From Ferribacterium limneticum (lineage in GTDB: Bacteria > Pseudomonadota > Gammaproteobacteria > Burkholderiales > Rhodocyclaceae): DNA of 64,000 bases. Below the pieces are notes generated by a model. The model did no database searches and was not told the origin of the DNA. It saw only the letters and a program-made list of their open reading frames with translations. A program made the translations under genes and the position numbers. This document shows, piece by piece, positions 45,378-52,845 of the stretch. The stretch is from the NCBI RefSeq assembly GCF_020510585.1, contig NZ_CP075190.1:3160001-3224000 (forward strand), written 5' to 3'. Every line of letters begins with the position of its first letter. Position 1 is the first letter of the stretch.

Positions 45378-47098
45378 CACGCGATCCCCGGATTGTTGGC
45401 CACCGCCTTGAGCGTCGGCAGGTTGAGATTGACCGGTTTGACGGTCTTGATGTCGCGCAGATACTTGGCCACGACATCCCAGATCGGTTCGCCAGCGTTC
45501 TTGGCCTCTTCCGACACCGGAGCCCAACCGGCCACCTTGTAGGTTTTGGCCGGATCGATGAGCTTGCCCTTGAGCATCATGTTCTGGATACGGTTGCCCA
45601 TCTTGGCGGTCGGATCGCAGGTCCATTGCAGCCCGCCGACGCGCACCATGTCGCCGCCCTGCTGGTAGTACGGGTCAGGATTGAACAGGTTGTCGCAGAC
45701 GTCTTCGAGCACGGTCTTGATCATCTCGCCGCTCATGTTGGTCACCGTCGTCCATGGATAGGTGATCGCCGTCTGGTCGAGCACGTGTTCCATCAGGATC
45801 GGCTGCCCGGGCAGCAACGAGGTGCCCCAGCGGAAGCCAGGCGAGAAGGCGATTTCGGCGTCCTTGACCTTCATCAGCGCGTCGAGGATGACCTGGTCGA
45901 AAGTGCCGCTGAAGTTGCCACGGCGGTAGAGCAGGCCCTCGCTGACCGCCAGCTTTTCGTTGAGCTTGGAGAGGTACGGGGCGCGGGCCTTGTCGATCAG
46001 CGCCTGCATGTCCTTGTCAGCCGGCAGCAGGTTGGCGAAGACCGGCAGCAGCTTGTAGCGGAAATCGGCGATCTTGCCGTTCTTGACGTCGAAATCGAGC
46101 ACGCCGAGGTATTTGCCGTTGGAACCGGCATTGGTGACCAGCGTCTGGCCACCGGCATTCTTGACGACGACCGGCGCCGGCATGCCGTCATGAGTGTGGC
46201 CGCCAAGGATGGCGTCGATGCCTTTGACGCGCGAGGCCATCTTGAGGTCGACGTCCATGCCGTTGTGCGAGAGCACGACGACGACCTGCGCGCCAGCGGC
46301 GCGGGCTTCGTCGACGGTCTTCTGCATATTGTCTTCCTGGATGCCGAAGCTCCAGTTCGGCGTCTGCCAGCGCGGATTGGCGATCGGCGTGTAGGGGAAG
46401 GCCTGGCCGATGATGGCAACCGGCACGCCGTTCATCTTCTTCATGACGAAGGGCTTGAAGACAGCATCGCCGAAGTCGGTGGTCTTGACGTTCTGGGCAA
46501 CGATGTCGATCTGGCCGGCGAAATCCTTTTCCTCGATTTCCTTGACCCGGGCTTCGCCGTAGGTCGATTCCCAATGCAGGGTCATGACATTGACGCCGAG
46601 CGCCTTGCAGGCGTCGACCATGTCCTGGGCGTTGGTCCACAGCGCCGTGCCGGAACCCTGCCAGGTGTCGCCACCGTCAAGCAGCAGGGCGCCGGGGCGA
46701 TTGGCTTTCATGCGCTTGACCAGCGTCGCCAGGTGGGCAAAGCCGCCGACCTTGCCGTAGGTCTCTGCGGCTTTTTCGAAATTCAGATAGGTGTAGGCGT
46801 GCGCTTCCAGGCTGTTCGGCTTGAAACCGAAGTGTTTGAGCAGGTTGGCGCCAACGAGGTGCGGCACCTTGCCGAACTGGTCACCAAAGCCGAGATTGAC
46901 GTTTGGCTCGCGGAAGTAGATGGGCAGTAACTGGGCATGACAGTCGGTGATGTGCAGCAGGCTGACGTTGCCGAATTTGGGCAAGTCATACAGCTTGGCA
47001 GCACCCTTTTCGGCCTGCGCCAATTCACTGTGCAATGACATGCCACCGGCCGCCGCGACGGCCATGACCTGAAGAAATTCCCGACGATTCATGCTCAT
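45377..47098 (-). CDS. soxB: SoxB thiosulfohydrolase
   Basis: A 573-residue SoxB, a periplasmic di-manganese enzyme that hydrolyses the sulfone group from SoxY-S-thiosulfonate as sulfate. A twin-arginine signal MNRREFLQVMA is at the N-terminus. Metallophosphatase motifs follow: LLHITDCHAQLLP, LLDGGDTWQGSG, VVLSHNGMD and ILGGHTHDG. The C-terminal 5'-nucleotidase-like domain is complete. The ATG at 47098 is 7 bases from an AAGGA site. It sits between soxX and the rhodanese gene, with a hairpin-T-tract attenuator upstream (47155-47188). Confidence 0.97.
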   Translation of the reverse strand: MSMNRREFLQVMAVAAAGGMSLHSELAQAEKGAAKLYDLPKFGNVSLLHITDCHAQLLPIYFREPNVNLGFGDQFGKVPHLVGANLLKHFGFKPNSLEAHAYTYLNFEKAAETYGKVGGFAHLATLVKRMKANRPGALLLDGGDTWQGSGTALWTNAQDMVDACKALGVNVMTLHWESTYGEARVKEIEEKDFAGQIDIVAQNVKTTDFGDAVFKPFVMKKMNGVPVAIIGQAFPYTPIANPRWQTPNWSFGIQEDNMQKTVDEARAAGAQVVVVLSHNGMDVDLKMASRVKGIDAILGGHTHDGMPAPVVVKNAGGQTLVTNAGSNGKYLGVLDFDVKNGKIADFRYKLLPVFANLLPADKDMQALIDKARAPYLSKLNEKLAVSEGLLYRRGNFSGTFDQVILDALMKVKDAEIAFSPGFRWGTSLLPGQPILMEHVLDQTAITYPWTTVTNMSGEMIKTVLEDVCDNLFNPDPYYQQGGDMVRVGGLQWTCDPTAKMGNRIQNMMLKGKLIDPAKTYKVAGWAPVSEEAKNAGEPIWDVVAKYLRDIKTVKPVNLNLPTLKAVANNPGIA

Positions 47099-47154
47099 TT
47101 TTTGTTCCTTGAAGATGAGATTTCAGCGAAGCCAAACAAAGCTATTGGCGAGGC

Positions 47155-47188
47155 CAAAAAAATGCCCAGCCAGTTTCCCGGCCGGGCC
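47155..47188 (-). terminator. Possible attenuator between soxX and soxB
   Basis: On the minus strand GCCCGGCC and GGCTGGGC pair across an 8-base loop, followed by A-T7. This is terminator-like and lies in the 103-base gap between soxX and soxB, so it could set lower expression of soxB and rhodanese. Confidence 0.65.
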
Positions 47189-47201
47189 AATCACGCAAGT
47201 T

Positions 47202-47849
47202 CTAGTCTTTGTTGACCGGCGATTCCGGATCGATCAGGAAAGCCACGATGTGGGTGATCTGCTCCGGCGTCACCCAGTTATGCAGGCCGAAGCGCGGCAT
47301 GTTGGTGCACGCCGTGAAGGCGTTGGAGTTGTAGACCTTGTCGTAGACGTACTTGATGTTCTCTTCCGAATTGCCGCGGATCTTGCCGAAGTTGCGCAGG
47401 CTCGGGCCGATTGTGCCGTAGGCGACTTCCTTCTTGGCCAGCTCGTGGCAGGCGTAGCAGTTGCCGCCGCGCAGCTTGCCAGCCGGATCGGGCTGGAGGA
47501 AGCCGATGTGGCCGCCAGTGCCGACCGCAGCTAGTTTCTCGCCTTCCTTCCAGTCGCCGATCAGCTTGCCGTCAACCGGGTAACGAATGGTCGCCGCATT
47601 GAGTTTTTCCAGCTTCTCACCCACCTTGCGCGGCGGATTGTCGCGATAGATGCCGCAGGTCTTCATCGTCTCGTCCTGCTCCAGGCGGGTCATCCAGTAT
47701 TTCGGATTCTCGGCCTTGAACGAAGCGCGGAACATCTGGTCGGCTTCCTTGGCGTACTTGCCGCCCGGTGCCTCAACGGCTTTCTGAGCCAGGGCCGGCG
47801 TTGCGATTGCGACGGTCAACCCGAAAAAAAGGGCAAATTTGAAATTCAT
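47202..47849 (-). CDS. soxX: SoxX cytochrome c subunit
   Basis: A 215-residue monoheme cytochrome c, partner of SoxA in the SoxAX complex that attaches thiosulfate to SoxY. The heme motif is CYACH, and the distal methionine is expected in the NMPRFG segment. The signal peptide is MNFKFALFFGLTVA followed by IATPALAQ. Its residues 2-13 are encoded exactly by a 36-base copy of the dispersed element (47811-47846), so the export signal was built from the repeat. It starts 14 bases after soxA, with ribosome site GGGGAC. Confidence 0.95.
   Translation of the reverse strand: MNFKFALFFGLTVAIATPALAQKAVEAPGGKYAKEADQMFRASFKAENPKYWMTRLEQDETMKTCGIYRDNPPRKVGEKLEKLNAATIRYPVDGKLIGDWKEGEKLAAVGTGGHIGFLQPDPAGKLRGGNCYACHELAKKEVAYGTIGPSLRNFGKIRGNSEENIKYVYDKVYNSNAFTACTNMPRFGLHNWVTPEQITHIVAFLIDPESPVNKD
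47811..47846 (+). repeat. Dispersed element, copy 12, forming the SoxX signal peptide
   Basis: ACGGTCAACCCG, A-run, GGGCAAATTTGAAATT. It ends one base before the start codon of soxX on the minus strand, and its T-rich strand is sense. Confidence 0.9.
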
Positions 47850-47863
47850 GGTCGTCCCCTTTT

Positions 47864-48679
47864 TCAGCGCTTGATTCCCGGCGTTTCCATCACGGTGCCG
47901 GTCGCAGTTTTTTGCAGATAGGTTTCCAGCGCGATCACGGAATCGGCCAGATAGTTCGGCTCAGGCCAACGGGCCTGGCGCATGCAGTCGATGAGACGAC
48001 GCTGCATGGTCCATACCGTGCCTTGCGAGACGCGATACGACGGCCAGGTTTTCATGGCAAAGCCGGCGCCTTCCTTGGTCGTCAGGTTGCCGAGATCCTG
48101 CAGGCGGATGCGCTTGCCTTCCTGACCGTGGCAGATCGAGCAGGAAAAATCCTGCGGACCGGAGCGACGATAGAAAATGTACTCGCCCATCTTGGCCATC
48201 TTGGCCTCTTCCGGATGCGTCGCCGGCACGTTGATCGGCTTGCCGTTCGACTTGGCGCCGATGAAAGTGACCAGCGCCTCGATGTCGGAATCCTTGCCCG
48301 GCTTCGAATACCACTGCTTGGTCGCTTCGGCCAGAGTGAAGCCTTGCAGTGTCATCATGCAATGGACGAGGCGGGACTCGACGTCCATGACCTTGCCGGT
48401 ATCCTTGAAATACTTCGGCAGGGCGGCATAGGCGCCGTCCAGCTTGCCCGGTCCCTGGCCAAGATCGCACTGCTCGAGCGAGGCATTCTTCGGGCCGCGC
48501 TTTTGCATCCACAGCCCTTCGCCCTTGACTTCGAACAGGTCGGCCGGATTACCGTCAGCCAGCGCTTCGCGATACTTGGCGAGTTCATCGGCCACCTTGC
48601 TGTCCTGGGCCGCAACACCACCGGCAAAGGCAGCCAGAACGGCAGCCCCAACCAGCGTTTTCATCAAACGTCGAATCAT
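47864..48679 (-). CDS. soxA: SoxA cytochrome c subunit
   Basis: A 271-residue SoxA, catalytic part of SoxAX. Signal peptide MIRRLMKTLVGAAVLAA is followed by a domain with only paired cysteines (EQC, VHC) and no heme motif. A C-terminal domain carries one heme motif CSICH and the cysteine in DCMRQARWP, the modified (persulfide) heme ligand. It is therefore the monoheme-type SoxA, unlike the diheme form of Paracoccus. A GGAGGAG site precedes the ATG. Starts 73 bases after soxZ. Confidence 0.96.
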   Translation of the reverse strand: MIRRLMKTLVGAAVLAAFAGGVAAQDSKVADELAKYREALADGNPADLFEVKGEGLWMQKRGPKNASLEQCDLGQGPGKLDGAYAALPKYFKDTGKVMDVESRLVHCMMTLQGFTLAEATKQWYSKPGKDSDIEALVTFIGAKSNGKPINVPATHPEEAKMAKMGEYIFYRRSGPQDFSCSICHGQEGKRIRLQDLGNLTTKEGAGFAMKTWPSYRVSQGTVWTMQRRLIDCMRQARWPEPNYLADSVIALETYLQKTATGTVMETPGIKR

Positions 48680-48752
48680 TGATTACTCCTCCACGGGGTA
48701 AAGGCAACGGCAGCGGCGATCTGTGTCACCTGGCTGCCGTTTGTGAGCACTA

Positions 48753-49064
48753 TCAGTTGATCGCAGCTTCGTCAGTGCGGGTATCGCCCTTGTTGTCCTT
48801 CCAGCTGACCGTGATCTTGTCGCCCTTGGCGCCGCCCTTGAACTTGAAAGCCAGGTACGGGTTCTTCGAGACGGACGGTCCGAATTCGCTGCTCAGCACG
48901 ACCTTGTCGCCATGCTTGGCGGTCAGTTCGGTAATAAACCAGGCCGGCACGATGGCCCCGGCGGAGTCCTTGCGCTGGCCGGTTTCCATTTCGTGGCTGA
49001 CCAGAACCTTTACTTCAGTAACGCCGTCCTTGTTGGCGGCGCGGATTTTCATTGGATTGCCCAT
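48753..49064 (-). CDS. soxZ: SoxZ (second copy)
   Basis: A 103-residue SoxZ starting MGNPMKIRAANKDG, with HEMETGQRKDSAG and FITELTA. It forms the sulfur carrier with SoxY encoded immediately upstream (25 bases). AAGGAG lies at good spacing from the ATG at 49064. It shares the family blocks with SoxZ at 59-370 but differs at many positions, so the two pairs are not recent duplicates. No signal peptide, consistent with piggy-back export. Confidence 0.95.
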   Translation of the reverse strand: MGNPMKIRAANKDGVTEVKVLVSHEMETGQRKDSAGAIVPAWFITELTAKHGDKVVLSSEFGPSVSKNPYLAFKFKGGAKGDKITVSWKDNKGDTRTDEAAIN

Positions 49065-49089
49065 TTTTAGCTCCTTGAATTCGTGTCGA

Positions 49090-49557
49090 TTAGCCGCCGC
49101 AGCCGCCGAGGGTGACCTTGATTTCCTTGGTCGCCATGAAGAACTTGCCGTCCGACTTGACCAGCGCGTAGATGTTCGAGGTCTGGCCCATCTTGACGCG
49201 GGTCTGGACGTTGGCTTCGGTGCCTTCCGGCAGCACGAAGGAAGCGGCCAGCGCATTCGGGTTCTTCTCGATCAGGATGGCGACCATGGTCACGTTGGGC
49301 AGCGTCGAAGCCACGCCAACCGGCACCACGGCGCCGTTTTCGGCGATGTCCGGACCGGTGACCTGGACGTCCTTGCTGTCGGCCGGAGAGCCGGCACCGA
49401 GCGCCTTGAGCGTATCGGCCATGCTCTTGGCGTCAAAAGCAGCCTTGTTCCAGTCAGCCAGGGCCATGCCCGGGGTGATGATGCCGGCGGCAGCCAGCAT
49501 GCCCAGCAGGGCGGCGCCGGAGCCGGATTTCAGTACGGTGCGACGTTGATTGTTCAT
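49090..49557 (-). CDS. soxY: SoxY sulfur carrier (second copy)
   Basis: A 155-residue SoxY with a twin-arginine-like signal (MNNQRRTVLKSGSGAALLG) and mature domain ending KEIKVTLGGCGG. The cysteine of the GGCGG arm carries the substrate sulfur. Complete and in the usual place between soxD and soxZ. Partial SoxY at 1-56 has the same tail, so both pairs should be functional carriers. Confidence 0.96.
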   Translation of the reverse strand: MNNQRRTVLKSGSGAALLGMLAAAGIITPGMALADWNKAAFDAKSMADTLKALGAGSPADSKDVQVTGPDIAENGAVVPVGVASTLPNVTMVAILIEKNPNALAASFVLPEGTEANVQTRVKMGQTSNIYALVKSDGKFFMATKEIKVTLGGCGG

Positions 49558-49582
49558 GACTTCTCCTCTGTAGAAATTGGGA

Positions 49583-50629
49583 TTACTTGGAACCGGACAG
49601 AATCCACTTCACCAGCGTGGTGAGGTCTTCATCCTTGATATGACCGTTCGGCGGCATCGGGATCGAACCCCAGACGCCCTGCCCGCCGGCCTTGACCTTG
49701 GCGATCAGGCGCGATTCGGCATCGGTCTGATCCTTGTAGCGCGCCACGACTTCGTTGTAGCCGGGGCCGACGATCTTGCTCTTGAGACCGTGACAGGCCA
49801 TGCAGCCACTCTTCGTCGCCAGTTCCAGCGTGCCGGCATCGGCTGCTTTTTTGGCAGCCTCGGGACCAAGCGTCTGGGTGCCGCGGACCGGACCGAATGA
49901 ACGGTTCTGATCACGCAGTTCGCCATGCGCCGTCCGGGCGTATTCCGGCAGGGTCGAGCCGATCAGCACTTCCGGCTTGCAGTTCTTCATGCACGCCTTG
50001 TTTGCTGTATCCGGCTTGCCACCGTTGCCGATGCCGCCCTTCTTGGCCGGCGCGCCCGGCCACAGTCCATGGTCGGTCGTCATGCCATTGCGATTGGGCA
50101 GCAGTTTCTGGACTTCGCCGATATTCTTGTCGGACAGCACAAAGTCAGCCGGCACGATTTCCTGCAGATTGAGCAGGTAGGCCAGGATGGCGAAAACCTC
50201 GTCCGGCTTGAGCGACTTCGGCGCCGTCCAGGGCATGGCGCGCTGGATGTAGTCGAAGACCGTCGAAATCGTTGCCACTTTGGTAAAGGTCGTGCGCTGC
50301 GGCAGTTCGCCGGAGGACAGGCCCTTGACGTTGCCGGCCTTGATGTCGTCCTTGGTCGTGCCGCCGGCGAGCGGCGTGAACACCTCGTTCGACTCGCCGA
50401 AGGAGCCGTGGCAGGACGCACACTTTTCCTCGAACAGCTCGTTGCCGCGCTCGACATTGCCCGATCCTTTGGGCAAGCCCTTGAAGTCCGGGCGAACGTC
50501 GATGTCCCAAGCCTTCACTTCGGCCGCGGTAGCCGGCCGGCCGACGCCCTGATAGTTCTCGAAGGCGATTGCTGCGGTCGACGCGGAAAAAAGGGCAAAA
50601 ACGAAAAGCGGCTTAGAGAACCTGAACAT
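49583..50629 (-). CDS. soxD: SoxD, diheme cytochrome c of sulfane dehydrogenase
   Basis: A 348-residue diheme cytochrome c with motifs CASCH (about residue 62) and CMACH (about residue 280), the electron acceptor of the SoxCD sulfane dehydrogenase. Between them lies a CMKNC segment typical of betaproteobacterial SoxD. The signal peptide MFRFSKPLFVFALFSASTAA contains, at residues 8-19, the product of repeat copy 13. Its start overlaps the soxC 3' end by 17 bases. Presence of soxCD means sulfane sulfur can be fully oxidised without storing sulfur globules. Confidence 0.94.
   Translation of the reverse strand: MFRFSKPLFVFALFSASTAAIAFENYQGVGRPATAAEVKAWDIDVRPDFKGLPKGSGNVERGNELFEEKCASCHGSFGESNEVFTPLAGGTTKDDIKAGNVKGLSSGELPQRTTFTKVATISTVFDYIQRAMPWTAPKSLKPDEVFAILAYLLNLQEIVPADFVLSDKNIGEVQKLLPNRNGMTTDHGLWPGAPAKKGGIGNGGKPDTANKACMKNCKPEVLIGSTLPEYARTAHGELRDQNRSFGPVRGTQTLGPEAAKKAADAGTLELATKSGCMACHGLKSKIVGPGYNEVVARYKDQTDAESRLIAKVKAGGQGVWGSIPMPPNGHIKDEDLTTLVKWILSGSK
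50573..50608 (+). repeat. Dispersed element, copy 13, within the SoxD signal peptide
   Basis: GCGGTCGACGCGG, A-run, GGGCAAAAACGAAAAG. It is one of the more diverged copies but collinear over the whole length; T-rich strand is sense. Confidence 0.72.
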
Positions 50630-51962
50630 TGCTGACCTCCCCGCTTTCAACCACTTTCCACGACTGGATGGCGTTGTTGTGATAAATCGACTTGGTACCG
50701 CGGACCGCACGCAACTGCCCATAACTCGGCTGGACAAAGCCGGTCTCGTCGATGGCCCGCGACTGCAGGATGGCCGGCGAGCCGTCCCACACCCAGTTGG
50801 TGTTGAAACGGGTCAGCGCCTTGTTCTGGATCGGTCCTTCGAGACGCGCCGTCTGCCAATTGACGCCACCGTCGAACGAGACATCGACCTGCTTGATCTT
50901 GCCGCGACCGGACCAGGCGAGGCCGGAGACGTTGTAAAAGCCCTTGTCGAGCAGCGTCTGGCCACCGGACGGGGTGGTGATCACTGACTTGGCTTCCTGG
51001 ATCGAACTGTACTGGCGATGCTGGCCGCTCGGCAGGAGGTCGATGTAATGCACCGCCTCGTCCTTGGTGGCGTAAGGCTTGTCGCCCACTTCGATGCGAC
51101 GCAGCCACTTGACCCACGACACACCCTGGACGCCCGGCACGACGAGGCGCAGCGGATAGCCGTTTTCCGGCCGCAGCATTTCGCCGTTCTGGCCGTAGGC
51201 GACGAAGACTTCGCCGGATTCGACCATTTCCATCGGGATGGTGCGCGTCATCGAGGAGCCATCTGCCCCCTCTGCCAGCACGTAACGCGCCTTCTTGTAA
51301 TCGACACCGCAGTCTTCCAGCAGCACCTTGAGCGGCACGCCGGTGAATTCGGAGCAGGACAGCATGCCGTGCGTGTATTGCACGGTCGGCACGGCGACAT
51401 TGCCCCACTCAAGGCCGGTGTTGGCGCCGCATTCGATGAAGTGGATGCGCGACACTGAGGGCAGACGCATCAGTTCGTCCAGCGTATAAACCTTGGCCTT
51501 CTTGAGCAGCGAATCATCCGAGCCATTGACCATCAGGCGATGCTTGGACGGATCGATGTCGTGCCAGCCCTGGTGATGGCGCTCGAAATGCAGGCCGGAC
51601 GGCGTGATGATGCCGAACAGACCCTGCAGCGGCGCAAACGACACCGAAGCGCCGCCGACGCGGGCCAGACCCGGCGATTCACGACGCAGCAACTGGCTTT
51701 CGTACTTTGACGGCATGCCGTACGGGTTGGTTGCTACCGGCAGACCGAGCGAGGTTGTCCACGCCGGATTTTCCAGGATATTGATGTCACCCTCACTGGC
51801 CGCGCGCGCTGCCATCGGTGCGGCCAGAGCAGCACCGGCGGCGAGGAAGCTCTTGCGCAGGAAGTCGCGGCGACCGCTGCCGACCGCCTTGACCTGCTCT
51901 TCCGACAAAAAGTTCTCCGGTGCGGGCCGCAGACGCCCCGGTTGTTTCACGATGTCACCCAT
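50613..51962 (-). CDS. soxC: SoxC, molybdopterin subunit of sulfane dehydrogenase
   Basis: A 449-residue protein of the sulfite oxidase family. An N-terminal twin-arginine signal (GSGRRDFLRKSFLAAGAALA), a molybdopterin domain with the Mo-ligating cysteine in FIECGANTGLEWG, and a C-terminal dimerisation domain. Together with SoxD it oxidises the sulfane sulfur left on SoxY. It starts 18 bases after soxR and overlaps soxD by 17 bases. Full family length. Confidence 0.95.
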   Translation of the reverse strand: MGDIVKQPGRLRPAPENFLSEEQVKAVGSGRRDFLRKSFLAAGAALAAPMAARAASEGDINILENPAWTTSLGLPVATNPYGMPSKYESQLLRRESPGLARVGGASVSFAPLQGLFGIITPSGLHFERHHQGWHDIDPSKHRLMVNGSDDSLLKKAKVYTLDELMRLPSVSRIHFIECGANTGLEWGNVAVPTVQYTHGMLSCSEFTGVPLKVLLEDCGVDYKKARYVLAEGADGSSMTRTIPMEMVESGEVFVAYGQNGEMLRPENGYPLRLVVPGVQGVSWVKWLRRIEVGDKPYATKDEAVHYIDLLPSGQHRQYSSIQEAKSVITTPSGGQTLLDKGFYNVSGLAWSGRGKIKQVDVSFDGGVNWQTARLEGPIQNKALTRFNTNWVWDGSPAILQSRAIDETGFVQPSYGQLRAVRGTKSIYHNNAIQSWKVVESGEVSNVQVL

Positions 51963-51980
51963 ATGGACAAACCCCTCTGC

Positions 51981-52337
51981 TTAATTGACGTCAGTACTGC
52001 AATTCACCGGCGACACCCCCAACTCATCGCCCAGATCGCGGCTTGCCACCGAGATGCTGACCGTTCGGCAGATGTCGACAAAATTCGGATCGATCACGCG
52101 ATACATGACCGAACTTCCTTCGCGCCGCCGGTCGACTACGCCGGCCCGGTACAGGATGTTCAGATGCCGCGAGATGTTGGCCTGGGTCAGGCCGATTTTC
52201 TCAACCACCTCATGAACCGGACGTTCCTCGGCGCACAAGCACGAAAGAATGCGCAAACGGGTCGGATCGGCGAGCAATCCGAAGTAGTGCGCTACCTGTT
52301 CGAAAACCTGTAATGTCTCGTCCAATGTCTCGTCCAT
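51981..52337 (-). CDS. soxR: ArsR-family repressor of the sox operon (SoxR/SqrR/BigR-like)
   Basis: A 118-residue winged-helix ArsR-family regulator with the recognition region LTQANISRHLNILYRAGVV. Cysteines at 33, 35, 90 and 112 could form the disulfide or polysulfide bridge by which SqrR/BigR-type regulators sense sulfane sulfur; C35 with C90 best resembles that arrangement (inference). First gene of the operon soxR-CDYZAXB-rhodanese, 18 bases before soxC, and divergent from fccA. An FNR-like box lies directly upstream (52347-52360). Confidence 0.88.
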   Translation of the reverse strand: MDETLDETLQVFEQVAHYFGLLADPTRLRILSCLCAEERPVHEVVEKIGLTQANISRHLNILYRAGVVDRRREGSSVMYRVIDPNFVDICRTVSISVASRDLGDELGVSPVNCSTDVN

Positions 52338-52346
52338 ATCGTTCTT

Positions 52347-52360
52347 TTGATTTCAATCAA
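52347..52360. promoter_or_regulatory. Perfect FNR/ANR box between soxR and fccA
   Basis: TTGATTTCAATCAA matches TTGAT-N4-ATCAA at every fixed position. Its centre is about 16 bases upstream of the soxR ATG and about 175 bases upstream of fccA. That close to soxR it would repress or roadblock the sox operon; for fccA it is too far for class II activation unless the transcript starts early. Confidence 0.72.
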
Positions 52361-52527
52361 GAATCAATGTATAACTGCGTACTTATATAGTCAACTACTA
52401 ATATTGTTGCGATGCAGCATGCAATTTGTGCGAAAGGCTTATAACCTTGGCACTACGCTGATACGGACAAATCAAAAATAATTTTGGCTATATATGGCGT
52501 ATCGACAACACTAGAGGAGATGTCTCG

Positions 52528-52833
52528 ATGAAACCGTTTGCTCCCATAGCCGCCCTGTGCCTGCTGGCTTTTGCCAGCGCCTCGCAGGCGGCCGATCCAA
52601 ACCTCGGCCGCAACCTGGCCGCCACCTGCGCCAACTGTCACGGCACCAACGGCAACGCCATCAAGGGCTCCGGGATGGATGCCCTGGCCGGCATGGAAAA
52701 AGCCAAAATCCTGCAAAAACTGGCCGAATTCAAGAGCGGCGACAAGCCCGCCTCGATCATGCATCAGATCTCCAAAGGCTACACCGATGGCCAGCTTGAT
52801 CTGATCGCCGGCTATTTCGCCGCACAAAAATAA
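52528..52833 (+). CDS. fccA: Monoheme cytochrome c of sulfide dehydrogenase (SoxE/FccA-like)
   Basis: A 101-residue class I cytochrome c with a signal peptide (MKPFAPIAALCLLAFASA, cleavage after SQA) and heme motif CANCH at about residue 35. The methionine ligand is expected in SIMHQI. It starts after a TAGAGGAGATG ribosome site and precedes the flavoprotein gene by about 12 bases. It is probably the electron acceptor of the FccAB complex. Only one heme motif, so it is the monoheme type. Confidence 0.9.
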   Translation: MKPFAPIAALCLLAFASASQAADPNLGRNLAATCANCHGTNGNAIKGSGMDALAGMEKAKILQKLAEFKSGDKPASIMHQISKGYTDGQLDLIAGYFAAQK

Positions 52834-52845
52834 GGGGAGATGACC

